Of a stretch of DNA of 64,000 bases, positions 16,652-26,361 are shown piece by piece. The notes beneath the pieces are model-generated. The model saw only the letters and a list, made by a program, of their open reading frames with translations. It had not been told where the DNA came from and did not search any database. Each line of letters starts with the position of its first letter. The stretch's first letter is position 1. The position numbers and the translations under genes are program-made. Source of the stretch: Microcosmobacter mediterraneus (GTDB lineage: Bacteria > Bacteroidota > Bacteroidia > Flavobacteriales > Flavobacteriaceae); NCBI RefSeq assembly GCF_031846265.1, contig NZ_JAVRIA010000007.1, positions 49,436 through 113,435 on the forward strand, read 5' to 3'.

Positions 16652-19186
16652 TTGAAACATCATATAAAATACATATTACAACTTATTTGTATCTGCTTTC
16701 TGGTATTGTCTTGCAATGTTATAAAACGTGTAAAAAAAGATGATTATTTATTGACAGAAAACACGGTTTACATTGATGGTAAAAAAGAAAAATCAGAAGA
16801 CATTAATAACCTTATCTATCAAAAACCAAACAGTAAAATTCCGCTTTTAGGAACTCCTGTACGTCTTCATGTCTTTAATCTTGCAAGACCAAATATAGAT
16901 TCTATAATGAAAGAGAGAATCTACGGAAACCCAAAAAAATTAAAAAGAAAAACTAAACTACTTTCAAAGAAACAACTAGATCGTCTTATATACTCAAGAG
17001 GTAAACTAAACAGTTGGCTTAAACGAACAGGTGAAGCTCCTGTTATTGTCAATGAAGAAAAATCTAAAAAATCTGCAACTCAGTTACGTAAGTATTTTTT
17101 TGACAGAGGTTGGTTTGAAACCAAAACTGATTATACCATTAACTACAACGATAAGCAAAGAGCAACCGTTCATTATACTATAATAAAAGGTAAACCTTAT
17201 ATATTAGATTCGATTGTTAAAGATATAAAATCACCAATTATTGACAGTCTGTACTCTAAAATTAAAACAGGATCTCTATTAAAAACAGGAGATCAGTATA
17301 AAAACAGTAATTTCACTAAAGAGCGTGAAAGGATAAACACTTTTATGCGTAATCAAGGTGTATATCATTTTGCTCAAGATTACATAACTTTTGATATCGA
17401 TACGTTTGGCTTAACAAAAACGGTAAATACAAAACTCAATATAGCTAACAGAGCCATAAGAACATCAGATTCTACAGTTAGAGTTCCTTTTAAACAATAC
17501 ACTATAAGAGATGTTACTATTATTACAGATGCTAGATTTGAGAACCAGAATAATCCCTTAACCGATAGTATTTCTTACAATGATTACAAACTTTACAGCT
17601 ATAACAAATTAGCTTACAGACCTAAAGCGATAACTGATGCTATATTTATTTCTAAAGGTAAGTTTTTCAGTGACTTAGATAGAACACGTACTTACAGATA
17701 TTTAAACGAGTTACAAACATTTAACGCACCAGATATTAGGTATATAGAACATGATGAAGATTCTACCCTAACTGCACTTATACAATTATCTCCAAGAAAA
17801 AAATACGACTTAGGCATTGAAGCTAATATTTCTCAGAGTAATATTCAAACTGTTGGGTTTTCTGGAAGTATTGGTTTAATTACTAGAAATATATTTAAAG
17901 GTGCAGAAACTTTAGAGATCTCTGCTATTGGTACCATTGGTGCATCAAAAGATGGTAACAATCCTGATGATCCTTTTTTCGACATTAACGAACTTGGTGC
18001 TACAGCTAAGCTTACCATTCCAAGAATGTTTTTCCCATTTAATACTGAACGTATTATACCAAAGTACATGTCGCCTACTACAAGAATCAATCTTGCAGCT
18101 ACAAGCCAAACCAATATTGGATTAGATAAACAAACCTTTTCTGGAGCTCTAAGTTACAATTGGTATCCTAATGATAAGGTAACTAATACCTTAGATTTAT
18201 TTGATGTTCAGTATGTAAAAAATCTTAATACTAATAACTATTTTAATGTCTACAACACCTCATATGATAGGCTTGTAGATATAGCAAGAGACATCAATTA
18301 TATAAATCAAAACGATGTGCTTACTATACCAAATGGAGCTGATATGTTCATAGATGATGTGTTAAACCTCAATACATCTATAGGTTCAACAGATCCAAAT
18401 TTTTTCACTATAAATAGTATAAACCAACGACAAGATAGGCTTACTGAAGACAACCTTATATTCGCTTCTAGCTTTAATTATGTAAAAGATAAGAAAGAAA
18501 GTCTGTTTGATAATGATTATTCTACTTTTAAAATGCGTTTTGAACTCGCTGGCAATCTTTTAGCTAATGTTTCAAATATCTTTAATTTAGAAAAAAACCA
18601 AAATGACCAATACGAGATATTTGGTGTGGCATTCTCACAATATGCTAAAGCAGAATTTGACTATATCAAATACTGGGATTTAGGTAGAAATAGTGTATTT
18701 GCAATGCGAAGTTATTTGGGTATTGCAGTACCATATGGAAATTCTAACAACATTCCTTTTGCAAAAAGTTTCTTTGCAGGAGGACCAAACGACAACAGAG
18801 CTTGGACTGCCTATAATTTAGGTCCTGGCAGCTCTATTACAGCTAATGAATTTAATGAAGCAAACCTTAAAATTCATCTTAGTTTTGAGCAACGTTTTAA
18901 TATTTTCGGAAGCTTTAAAGGCGCCTTGTTTTTAGATGCTGGAAACATCTGGAATGTTTTAGACAATGTAGAAGATGATGCTGCAACATTTAAAAACTTT
19001 AATTCTCTACAAGACATTGCTATTGGTTCTGGTTTAGGCTTACGATACGATTTCAGATTTTTTATCGTCCGTTTTGATGTTGGATTTAAAACCTACGATC
19101 CATCTTATGAGCTAGGTAATCGATGGTTTAATGATTATAACTTTAGAAACGCTGTTTATAATATTGGTATTAATTACCCCTTCTAA
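16652..19186 (+). CDS. tamL: TamL, BamA/TamA-family outer membrane lipoprotein
   Basis: Outer membrane Omp85-family protein of 844 residues. The N-terminus is a lipoprotein signal with lipobox LVLSC, making Cys21 the lipidated residue; this lipid-anchored form of TamA/BamA is special to Bacteroidota and called TamL. Residues about 30-390 are periplasmic with POTRA-like repeats, and the rest is a barrel with a C-terminal conserved region (FFAGGPNDNRAWTAYNLGPG, then FDVGFKTYDP and the terminal strand NIGINYPF). It probably inserts or assembles outer membrane proteins or lipids with TamB, which is not in the window. The start is TTG at 16652; no better in-frame codon precedes the signal. Confidence 0.88.
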   Translation: MKHHIKYILQLICICFLVLSCNVIKRVKKDDYLLTENTVYIDGKKEKSEDINNLIYQKPNSKIPLLGTPVRLHVFNLARPNIDSIMKERIYGNPKKLKRKTKLLSKKQLDRLIYSRGKLNSWLKRTGEAPVIVNEEKSKKSATQLRKYFFDRGWFETKTDYTINYNDKQRATVHYTIIKGKPYILDSIVKDIKSPIIDSLYSKIKTGSLLKTGDQYKNSNFTKERERINTFMRNQGVYHFAQDYITFDIDTFGLTKTVNTKLNIANRAIRTSDSTVRVPFKQYTIRDVTIITDARFENQNNPLTDSISYNDYKLYSYNKLAYRPKAITDAIFISKGKFFSDLDRTRTYRYLNELQTFNAPDIRYIEHDEDSTLTALIQLSPRKKYDLGIEANISQSNIQTVGFSGSIGLITRNIFKGAETLEISAIGTIGASKDGNNPDDPFFDINELGATAKLTIPRMFFPFNTERIIPKYMSPTTRINLAATSQTNIGLDKQTFSGALSYNWYPNDKVTNTLDLFDVQYVKNLNTNNYFNVYNTSYDRLVDIARDINYINQNDVLTIPNGADMFIDDVLNLNTSIGSTDPNFFTINSINQRQDRLTEDNLIFASSFNYVKDKKESLFDNDYSTFKMRFELAGNLLANVSNIFNLEKNQNDQYEIFGVAFSQYAKAEFDYIKYWDLGRNSVFAMRSYLGIAVPYGNSNNIPFAKSFFAGGPNDNRAWTAYNLGPGSSITANEFNEANLKIHLSFEQRFNIFGSFKGALFLDAGNIWNVLDNVEDDAATFKNFNSLQDIAIGSGLGLRYDFRFFIVRFDVGFKTYDPSYELGNRWFNDYNFRNAVYNIGINYPF

Positions 19187-19252
19187 AACTATGCGCTAAC
19201 ACTTGTTAGTGTTGAAATCCTTAAATCATTATCCTTTTCTTTTAAAAAGTCT

Positions 19253-19260
19253 TATTTTTG
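19253..19260 (+). promoter_or_regulatory. -7 promoter box of fbaA-accD
   Basis: TATTTTTG matches TAnnTTTG and lies 34 bases upstream of the fbaA ATG. A clear -33 TTG is missing. Confidence 0.4.
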
Positions 19261-19294
19261 ACCCTTCAAAATTTAAGTTAAAACACAACTAAAA

Positions 19295-20362
19295 ATGAGT
19301 CATAATATTAAACCTGGAGTAGCTACAGGAAGAGAGGTTCAAGATATATTTAAGCTTGCCAAAGAAAAAGGATTTGCGCTTCCTGCTGTAAATGTAGTAG
19401 GCTCTAACTCTATTAATGGTGTATTAGAAACTGCTAGAGATTTAAACTCACCTGTAATTATTCAATTTTCTAATGGTGGAGCGCAATTCAATGCAGGAAA
19501 AGGTTTGTCTAATGAGGACCAAAAAGCAGCAATAGCTGGTTCAATTGCAGGTGCAAAACATGTTCATTTAATGGCTGAATCTTACGGTGTACCAGTGATT
19601 TTACATACAGATCATTGCGCCAAAAAATTATTGCCATGGATAGATGGCTTATTAGATGCCAGTGAACAACATTACAAAGAAACAGGAAAATCTTTGTACA
19701 GTTCTCACATGATAGACTTATCTGAAGAACCGATTGAAGAAAATATTGAGATTTGTAAAACATACCTTGAGCGTATGAGCAAAATGGGAATGACACTTGA
19801 AATAGAATTAGGTATAACAGGTGGCGAAGAAGATGGTGTTGATAATAGTGATGTCGATGCCTCAAAATTATATACACAACCTGAGGAAGTTGCTTATGCT
19901 TACGAAGAGTTAAGCAAGGTAAGCGACCAATTTACCATTGCAGCCGCTTTTGGAAATGTTCATGGTGTTTATAGACCTGGAAATGTAAAGTTAACACCTA
20001 AAATCCTTAAAAATTCTCAGGAATTCCTTTCTAAAAAACATAATCTACCACACAATCATATTGATTTTGTATTTCATGGTGGATCTGGATCTACAGTAGA
20101 AGAAATTAGAGAAGCCATTGGTTATGGTGTCATTAAAATGAACATCGATACAGATATGCAGTATGCATTTATGAGTGGCATAAGGGATTATTTTAATGAT
20201 AAAGCCGATTATTTAAAAACTCAAATAGGTAATCCTGATGGTGACGATGTGCCAAATAAGAAGTATTACGACCCAAGAAAATGGCTCAGAGAAGCTGAAA
20301 ATGCTTTTGTTGAAAGACTGAAAAAAGCCTTTGAAGACCTAAATAATGTAAATACTTTATAA
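19295..20362 (+). CDS. fbaA: Class II fructose-bisphosphate aldolase
   Basis: Zinc-dependent aldolase of 355 residues that cleaves fructose 1,6-bisphosphate in glycolysis and runs in reverse in gluconeogenesis. Zinc and active-site motifs are HTDHCAKK, the LEIELGITGGEEDG region, GNVHGVY, and the phosphate-binding FHGGSGSTVEE followed by VIKMNIDTDMQYAF. Length and motifs match the class IIA form known from E. coli FbaA. It is followed 38 bp later by accD without a terminator, so the pair is likely cotranscribed. Confidence 0.97.
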   Translation: MSHNIKPGVATGREVQDIFKLAKEKGFALPAVNVVGSNSINGVLETARDLNSPVIIQFSNGGAQFNAGKGLSNEDQKAAIAGSIAGAKHVHLMAESYGVPVILHTDHCAKKLLPWIDGLLDASEQHYKETGKSLYSSHMIDLSEEPIEENIEICKTYLERMSKMGMTLEIELGITGGEEDGVDNSDVDASKLYTQPEEVAYAYEELSKVSDQFTIAAAFGNVHGVYRPGNVKLTPKILKNSQEFLSKKHNLPHNHIDFVFHGGSGSTVEEIREAIGYGVIKMNIDTDMQYAFMSGIRDYFNDKADYLKTQIGNPDGDDVPNKKYYDPRKWLREAENAFVERLKKAFEDLNNVNTL

Positions 20363-20400
20363 CTTTACAACCTAACTAACTAAATTTAATCCAATAGAAT

Positions 20401-21258
20401 ATGGCTTGGTTTAAGCGAAAAACTAAAGGAATAACAACCTCAACTGAGGAAAAAAAAGATACTCCCAGAGGTCTTTGGTACAAGTCCCCTACTGGTAAAA
20501 TCATAGATACCGAAGAACTAGAAAAGAACTACTATGTAAGTCCAGAAGATGGCTATCATGTAAGAATAGGCAGTAAGGAATATTTTGAAATTTTGTTTGA
20601 TGATAACAAATTTAAAGAGTTGGATACAGGCTTAACATCTAAGGATCCTTTAAAATTTGAGGATACTAAAAAATATCCAGACCGTTTAAAAGCAGCTCAA
20701 GCAAAAACTAATCTAAAAGATGCTGTACGAACAGCAGTTGGAAAATCTAAAGGAAAAGATCTCGTTATAGCTTGTATGGATTTTAGCTTTATTGGTGGTT
20801 CCATGGGAAGTGTTGTTGGTGAAAAAATCGCTCGTGCAGCAGATTACGCCTTAAAGAAAAAGACACCTTTTATGATTATTTCAAAATCAGGAGGTGCTCG
20901 TATGATGGAAGCTGCATTATCATTAATGCAATTAGCTAAAACTTCAGCAAAATTAGCACAATTAGCAGATGCCAAAGTGCCCTATATATCACTCTGTACA
21001 GATCCAACTACAGGAGGAACAACAGCATCGTTTGCAATGCTAGGTGATATTAATATTTCTGAACCTGGTGCTTTAATAGGTTTTGCTGGACCACGAGTAG
21101 TAAGAGATACTACAGGACAAGAGTTACCAGAAGGATTCCAAACATCAGAATTTTTATTAGAACATGGTTTCTTAGATTTTATAACACATCGTAAAGAATT
21201 AAAGGATAAACTAAATCTATACATAGATTTAGTTACAAATCAAGCATTAAGAGCTTAA
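20401..21258 (+). CDS. accD: Acetyl-CoA carboxylase carboxyltransferase subunit beta
   Basis: The beta half of the carboxyltransferase that transfers CO2 from biotin to acetyl-CoA to make malonyl-CoA for fatty acid synthesis. At 285 residues it has the crotonase-like core: MDFSFIGGSMGSVVGEKI, SGGARMMEAALSLMQLAK, TDPTTGGTTASFAMLGD and the oxyanion-hole region EPGALIGFAGPRVV. The N-terminal zinc ribbon that most AccD proteins have is degenerate: GLWYKSPTGKIIDTEEL and DGYHVRIG keep the surrounding pattern, but none of the four cysteines is present. I believe this is a lineage trait rather than damage. Downstream of fbaA; ends at a strong terminator. Confidence 0.95.
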   Translation: MAWFKRKTKGITTSTEEKKDTPRGLWYKSPTGKIIDTEELEKNYYVSPEDGYHVRIGSKEYFEILFDDNKFKELDTGLTSKDPLKFEDTKKYPDRLKAAQAKTNLKDAVRTAVGKSKGKDLVIACMDFSFIGGSMGSVVGEKIARAADYALKKKTPFMIISKSGGARMMEAALSLMQLAKTSAKLAQLADAKVPYISLCTDPTTGGTTASFAMLGDINISEPGALIGFAGPRVVRDTTGQELPEGFQTSEFLLEHGFLDFITHRKELKDKLNLYIDLVTNQALRA

Positions 21259-21264
21259 CTATAA

Positions 21265-21292
21265 AAAGCCTCAGTAAAATTACTGAGGCTTT
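21265..21292. terminator. Terminator shared by accD and the convergent lipoprotein gene
   Basis: AAAGCCTCAGTAA (21265-21277) pairs with TTACTGAGGCTTT (21280-21292) around a 2-3 base loop. T-rich sequence on each side would serve both convergent genes. Confidence 0.75.
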
Positions 21293-21323
21293 CTATTACC
21301 AACTTAAAAAATCAACTTAAAAT

Positions 21324-22166
21324 TTAATTTAAAGTAATCGGAACTTCAGTTCCATTATTAAAAGTAAAGGTTGCTTGGTTATCACAATCACCCTCGCCGT
21401 AATCAAAAGTTCCTCCAAAATTTGTGCGTTGTACATCAACTGTTCCGCTTACAAAATAGTAGCAAATAACCTCGCGTCGTAAAGGCGTAATAACTTCATA
21501 TGTATGTGTGTTACCATTAACAAAGTTAGTGGTCCAATTACCAGTTACTTCAAAAACATTATCACTAAATATACCATTTAAAGCTCCTTCAATCCATTCT
21601 CTAACTTTAGTACCTTCTCTAGAGGCTTGTGCTCCATTTGGCCAAGTTACAGTAATACTTAAGGTATGTGTAAATTGGGGATTACCATTAGTATTAGATA
21701 ATTCTTTCAAAATAGTCTTAGTACCTTCTATACTCTTTGCATTAAAGTAAAAGCCTACAAGTGATTTAGAGATAAATACTTGCTGAACCTCAGGGTTTCT
21801 TTCCCATGAAAGTATAATCTGACCTTTGAGCGTGTTACCATTCACCTCACAGCCTTCTGTACCAAAATCAATAGTAACTTCTCTAGAATTTTGTTCAAAC
21901 ACTACAGTAACGGTTACACAGTCTGGTAGACCAAATTCTGCATCACGTCTTCCAAGTTCACTTGCTTCTTGTTTTTCGTAAACATCAATTGCGATATCGT
22001 CCATTGCTGATGAAGCTTCATCTACTTCAGCAGCTAAGCGCATTTCTGATATATCTTGTTGTTGTGTATCTACCTCAGTAGATTCATTATCACTACATCC
22101 TGTGAATGCCAATCCTAAAATCACAAGCAGTGACCATAGTTTTGTTGTAAATTTTGTTGTTTTCAT
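21324..22166 (-). CDS. Hypothetical lipoprotein
   Basis: A 280-residue protein with a lipoprotein signal (LVILGLAFTGC, Cys24) followed by Ser/Asp/Glu residues, consistent with surface or periplasmic anchoring. I recognise no enzyme motif. Residues 25-75 are acidic and helical-looking; the rest is beta-rich, with paired cysteines (in LPDCVTVTV, TEGCEVNG, REVICYYFV, EGDCDNQA) that may form disulfides, and several Asn-Gly turns. A repeated feature is a FDYGEGDCDN / DFGTEGCE pattern at the two ends of the beta region. It is convergent with accD and divergent from rpsO across 292 bp. Confidence 0.75.
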   Translation of the reverse strand: MKTTKFTTKLWSLLVILGLAFTGCSDNESTEVDTQQQDISEMRLAAEVDEASSAMDDIAIDVYEKQEASELGRRDAEFGLPDCVTVTVVFEQNSREVTIDFGTEGCEVNGNTLKGQIILSWERNPEVQQVFISKSLVGFYFNAKSIEGTKTILKELSNTNGNPQFTHTLSITVTWPNGAQASREGTKVREWIEGALNGIFSDNVFEVTGNWTTNFVNGNTHTYEVITPLRREVICYYFVSGTVDVQRTNFGGTFDYGEGDCDNQATFTFNNGTEVPITLN

Positions 22167-22395
22167 TTGTTTCGATTTTAAATTTCTAAATGTTTAATAA
22201 CATTCAGCAACTCCTATAAATTTCTATTATTTCTTTAGTCTAGAATTAAAAATAAAGAATATCTATAGTTGTTTCATTACTAATTATTTTATTTGTTAAT
22301 ATGGTGTTAAGACCCAACGAAAACAAAAAGGTTTAATTGTGATGCATGCTTTTTTAATCAAACGATAAAAAACCTTTTAAATCCTTAAAAATTAT

Positions 22396-22403
22396 TATAT
22401 TTG
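22396..22403 (+). promoter_or_regulatory. -7 promoter box of rpsO
   Basis: TATATTTG fits TAnnTTTG, 55 bases before the rpsO ATG. The remainder of the 292-bp gap (22167-22458) is AT-rich and shows no further clear feature. Confidence 0.45.
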
Positions 22404-22458
22404 CCGCTTGAAAGAAAATCTTTCATAGTACATAACAATCATTTACAAAAATATTAGC

Positions 22459-22728
22459 ATGTATTTATCTAAAGAAGCAAAAGAAGAAATCTTCGCAAAA
22501 CACGGTAAAGGAAAAAATGATACTGGTTCTGCAGAAGGACAGATTGCGTTATTTACGCAACGAATTAATCACTTAACTGAACACTTAAAGCAAAATCGTA
22601 AAGATTTCAATACTGAGCGTTCATTAGTAAAATTAGTAGGAAAGCGTCGTGCTTTACTTGATTACTTAACTAAGAAAGATATCTTAAGATATCGTGCCAT
22701 AGTTAAAGAATTAGGATTAAGAAAATAA
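22459..22728 (+). CDS. rpsO: 30S ribosomal protein S15
   Basis: Primary 16S rRNA-binding protein of the small subunit platform, at the standard 89 residues. The family signature GSAEGQIALFTQRINHLTEHLKQNRKDF is evident, as is LVGKRRALLDYLTKKD. It is followed by a terminator and then by pnp, the classic rpsO-pnp order seen across bacteria, though here with a strong hairpin between them. Confidence 0.98.
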   Translation: MYLSKEAKEEIFAKHGKGKNDTGSAEGQIALFTQRINHLTEHLKQNRKDFNTERSLVKLVGKRRALLDYLTKKDILRYRAIVKELGLRK

Positions 22729-22741
22729 TCTCAATATAAAG

Positions 22742-22766
22742 ACCACGCTTTTAGCGTGGTTTTTTG
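22742..22766 (+). terminator. Terminator of rpsO
   Basis: ACCACGCT (22742-22749) pairs with AGCGTGGT (22753-22760), followed by a run of T. It lies 14 bases after the stop of rpsO. Confidence 0.85.
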
Positions 22767-22887
22767 ATTTAATAAACTCATACGATAGAGTTTAAAAATC
22801 GTATATAAGAAGCTAATTACAGTTTTTCATTGGTTCACAACAACTACACAACACAACTACCAATGTTTAATTAGAATTAAAAAATTT

Positions 22888-25146
22888 ATGATTCCAAAAA
22901 CTTACAAAGAGGTCATTGACCTAGGTGATGGTAGAGAAATTTCTATCGAAACCGGAAAATTAGCAAAACAAGCTCATGGAAGCGTTGTGGTGCAATCTGG
23001 AAAGTGTATGTTATTATGTACAGTTGTTTCCAATTATCATCAAGCAGATGTAGACTTTTTACCATTAACAGTAGATTACAGAGAAAAGTTTGCAGCAGCT
23101 GGGCGTTATCCTGGAGGTTTCTTCAAAAGAGAAGCAAGACCAAGTGATGGGGAAGTATTAACAATGCGCTTAGTGGATCGTGTTTTACGTCCATTATTCC
23201 CAAAAGATTATCATTCTGAAACACAAGTCATGATTCAGTTAATGTCTCATGATGAAGACGTAATGCCAGACGCAATGGCAGGATTAGCTGCTTCAGCAGC
23301 AATTCAATTATCAGATTTCCCATTCGAATGCGCTATATCTGAAGTTAGAGTAGCAAGAGTAGATGGTGAATTCGTAATCAACCCAACAAGAGCTCAATTA
23401 GCAGAATCTGATATCGATATGATGATTGGAGCATCTGCCGATTCTGTGATGATGGTTGAAGGTGAAATGGATGAAATTTCTGAAGAAGAAATGACCGAAG
23501 CTATCAAAGCTGCTCATGAAGCTATTAAAGTACAATGTGACGCTCAAATTCGTTTGGCTGAAGCTGTTGGTAAAAAAGAAGTTCGTGAATACGATCCAGA
23601 ACGTTCTGATGAAGATTTAGCTAAGAAGATTCACGATATGGTTTATGATAAAACATATGCCATTGCAAAAGCAGGTTCTGCAAAACATGAAAGAGGTGCT
23701 GCATTTTCGGAAATTAAAGAAGAAGTGTTCAATTCTTTTACAGAAGAAGAGCAAGATGATTTAGGAAAACTAATTCATAAATATGTAGCTAAAGCACAAA
23801 AAGAAGCCATTCGTAATTTAACTTTAGATGAAGGGTTACGTTTAGATGGTCGAAAAACTACAGATATCAGACCAATTTGGTGCGAGGTAGATTATTTACC
23901 ATCAACACATGGTTCTTCAGTATTTACACGTGGAGAAACTCAAGCATTAGCCACAGTTACATTAGGAACATCGAGAGATGCTAACCAAATAGACATGCCA
24001 TCTTATGAAGGTGAAGAACGTTTCTATTTACATTATAACTTCCCTCCTTTTTGTACAGGTGAAGCAAGACCAATCCGTGGAACATCTCGTAGAGAAGTTG
24101 GACATGGAAACTTAGCACAACGTGCATTAAAAGGTATGGTGCCTGAAGATTGTCCTTACACAGTAAGAGTTGTATCAGAAGTTTTAGAATCTAATGGTTC
24201 TTCTTCTATGGCAACTGTTTGTGCAGGAACAATGGCAATGATGGATGCTGGTGTTCAAATGACAAAACCTGTTTCTGGAATTGCTATGGGATTAATCTCA
24301 GATGCAGATTCTGGTAAATATGCTGTATTATCTGATATTTTAGGTGATGAAGATCATTTAGGTGATATGGACTTTAAAGTTACTGGTACAGCTGATGGAA
24401 TTACAGCTTGTCAAATGGATATTAAAGTAAAAGGGTTATCCTACGAGATTTTAGTAAATGCACTAAAACAAGCTCGTGATGGTCGTTTACATATCTTAGA
24501 AAAACTGACTGATACCATTGCTCAACCAAATGCTGAAGTTAAAGAACATGCACCTACAATGGTGACTAGACGAATTCCTAATGAGTTCATTGGTGCTTTA
24601 ATCGGACCTGGTGGAAAAGTGATTCAAGAATTACAAAAAGAAACAGAAACGACTATCGTTATTAATGAAGACCCTGTTACTGAAGAAGGTGTTGTAGAAG
24701 TACTTGGTGTTGGTAGTACTGGAATTGACGCTGTAATGGCAAAAATTGATTCGTTATTATTTAAGCCTGAAGTTGGTAGCGTATATGAAGTAAAAGTCAT
24801 TAAAATGTTAGATTTTGGTGCTGTTGTTGAATATATGGAAGCACCAGGTAATGAAGTTCTACTTCACGTAAGTGAGTTAGCTTGGGAACGTACAGAAAAT
24901 GTTTCTGATGTTGTAAATATGGGTGACGTGTTTGATGTAAAATACTTTGGTGTAGATTCCAGAACACGTAAAGAAAAAGTATCTCGTAAAGCAATTTTAC
25001 CAAAACCTGAAGGTTGGCAGCCAAGACCTCCTAGAGATAATAATCGAGGACGCGACAATAGAGGAAATAATCGTGGACGTGATAATCGTAACAGAGACAA
25101 TCGTAGAGACGATAGAAAACCTAGAGAAGATAAGAAAGAGGATTAA
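22888..25146 (+). CDS. pnp: Polyribonucleotide nucleotidyltransferase (PNPase)
   Basis: Phosphorolytic 3'-5' exoribonuclease, active in RNA turnover as a trimer. The 752 residues contain two RNase PH-like domains (about 1-220 and 310-540) with YPGGFFKREARPSDGE and the DGR / FPPFCTGEARPIRG catalytic region, then a KH domain with GALIGPGGKVIQELQ, then an S1 domain (GSVYEVKVIKMLDFGAVVEY). The tail of about 40 residues is an Arg/Asn/Asp/Gly-rich low-complexity segment with repeated RDNR and NNRGR, which could add RNA binding. Downstream of rpsO; own terminator. Confidence 0.98.
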   Translation: MIPKTYKEVIDLGDGREISIETGKLAKQAHGSVVVQSGKCMLLCTVVSNYHQADVDFLPLTVDYREKFAAAGRYPGGFFKREARPSDGEVLTMRLVDRVLRPLFPKDYHSETQVMIQLMSHDEDVMPDAMAGLAASAAIQLSDFPFECAISEVRVARVDGEFVINPTRAQLAESDIDMMIGASADSVMMVEGEMDEISEEEMTEAIKAAHEAIKVQCDAQIRLAEAVGKKEVREYDPERSDEDLAKKIHDMVYDKTYAIAKAGSAKHERGAAFSEIKEEVFNSFTEEEQDDLGKLIHKYVAKAQKEAIRNLTLDEGLRLDGRKTTDIRPIWCEVDYLPSTHGSSVFTRGETQALATVTLGTSRDANQIDMPSYEGEERFYLHYNFPPFCTGEARPIRGTSRREVGHGNLAQRALKGMVPEDCPYTVRVVSEVLESNGSSSMATVCAGTMAMMDAGVQMTKPVSGIAMGLISDADSGKYAVLSDILGDEDHLGDMDFKVTGTADGITACQMDIKVKGLSYEILVNALKQARDGRLHILEKLTDTIAQPNAEVKEHAPTMVTRRIPNEFIGALIGPGGKVIQELQKETETTIVINEDPVTEEGVVEVLGVGSTGIDAVMAKIDSLLFKPEVGSVYEVKVIKMLDFGAVVEYMEAPGNEVLLHVSELAWERTENVSDVVNMGDVFDVKYFGVDSRTRKEKVSRKAILPKPEGWQPRPPRDNNRGRDNRGNNRGRDNRNRDNRRDDRKPREDKKED

Positions 25147-25168
25147 AATATAGTGCCTCATATATTAC

Positions 25169-25196
25169 AAAGCCTTACAAATTGTAAGGCTTTTTT
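25169..25196 (+). terminator. Terminator of pnp
   Basis: AGCCTTACAA (25171-25180) pairs with TTGTAAGGCT (25182-25191) followed by TTTTT, 23 bases after the pnp stop. Confidence 0.85.
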
Positions 25197-25353
25197 GTTT
25201 CTTAAAACTAAGTAAACTATGTGACCTAAATTACATTATGTGTCTTACATATTAAATAACTTAGTTTTTTTTGTAACAAAATTTATACTTTTTACGTATA
25301 ATAAAGAGGACACCTTTTGTTCCACCTTAAATTATTAATAGTAAACATTTTAG

Positions 25354-26217
25354 ATGAGACAACTTAAAATTACAAAACAGGTAACCAACCGCGAAACGGC
25401 ATCGTTAGATAAGTACTTACAAGAAATTGGCAAAGTAGATCTTATTACAGCAGATGAGGAAGTAGAATTAGCACAACGTATTAAGGCAGGAGATCAAATT
25501 GCTTTAGAGAAGTTAACAAAAGCTAATTTACGATTTGTGGTATCTGTTGCTAAGCAGTATCAAAATCAAGGTTTAACCTTACCAGACTTAATTAATGAAG
25601 GTAATTTAGGTTTGATTAAAGCTGCTCAGCGTTTTGATGAAACTCGTGGTTTTAAATTTATCTCTTATGCTGTTTGGTGGATTCGTCAATCTATCTTACA
25701 AGCATTAGCAGAACAATCTCGTATTGTACGTTTACCTCTAAACAAGATTGGTTCTATTAATAAAATTAATAAAACATTTGCATTTTTAGAGCAAAGTCAT
25801 GAACGTCCCCCTTCTGCAGAAGAAATTGCTAAGGAATTGGATATGACCATTAATGATGTTAAAGAATCTATGAAGAATTCTGGACGTCATGTATCCATGG
25901 ATGCACCATTAGTAGAAGGAGAAGATTCTAATTTATACGATGTATTACGAAGTGGAGAATCTCCTAATCCTGATAAAGATTTATTACACGAATCTTTACG
26001 TACAGAAATAGAACGAGCTCTTGAAACCTTAACACCTAGAGAAGCAGATGTTATTCGCTTATATTTTGGGTTAGGAAATCAACATCCTATGACTTTAGAG
26101 GAAATTGGTGAAACTTTTGATTTAACTCGTGAGCGTGTTAGACAGATTAAAGAAAAAGCAATTCGTAGATTAAAACATACATCTCGAAGCAAAATATTAA
26201 AAACATATTTAGGTTAG
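25354..26217 (+). CDS. rpoD: Primary sigma factor RpoD (short form)
   Basis: Housekeeping sigma-70 factor of 287 residues. It starts directly with region 1.2 (SLDKYLQEIGKVDLITADEE) and lacks region 1.1, as is normal for Bacteroidota. Region 2 is seen in NLRFVVSVAKQYQNQG, LIKAAQRFDETRGFKFISYAVWWIRQ; region 3 in RPPSAEEIAKEL; region 4 in LTPREADVIRLYFGL and the helix-turn-helix TLEEIGETFDLTRERVRQIKEKA. It should be the factor that reads the TAnnTTTG boxes noted across this window. The gene is preceded by 207 bp of AT-rich sequence and ends in a strong terminator. Confidence 0.96.
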   Translation: MRQLKITKQVTNRETASLDKYLQEIGKVDLITADEEVELAQRIKAGDQIALEKLTKANLRFVVSVAKQYQNQGLTLPDLINEGNLGLIKAAQRFDETRGFKFISYAVWWIRQSILQALAEQSRIVRLPLNKIGSINKINKTFAFLEQSHERPPSAEEIAKELDMTINDVKESMKNSGRHVSMDAPLVEGEDSNLYDVLRSGESPNPDKDLLHESLRTEIERALETLTPREADVIRLYFGLGNQHPMTLEEIGETFDLTRERVRQIKEKAIRRLKHTSRSKILKTYLG

Positions 26218-26288
26218 TAAACATTTTACGACTTAATAAAGACAACAACAGTTACAAAACATAACTGTTCGTTTTTTGATTGATGAAA

Positions 26289-26323
26289 GAACCCTCGGCT
26301 GATTACCGAGGGTTCACTTTTTT
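26289..26323 (+). terminator. Terminator of rpoD
   Basis: GAACCCTCGG (26289-26298) pairs perfectly with CCGAGGGTTC (26306-26315), followed by a T-run. It is the most GC-rich hairpin in the window, 71 bases after the rpoD stop. Confidence 0.85.
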
Positions 26324-26361
26324 AAAGTATTTTTACCACTTTAAAATTAACTTATTATAAA

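Noticed and set aside
19198..19213. Hairpin after tamL (AACACT/AGTGTT)
   Set aside because: Six-base stem without a T-run; too weak to call a terminator.
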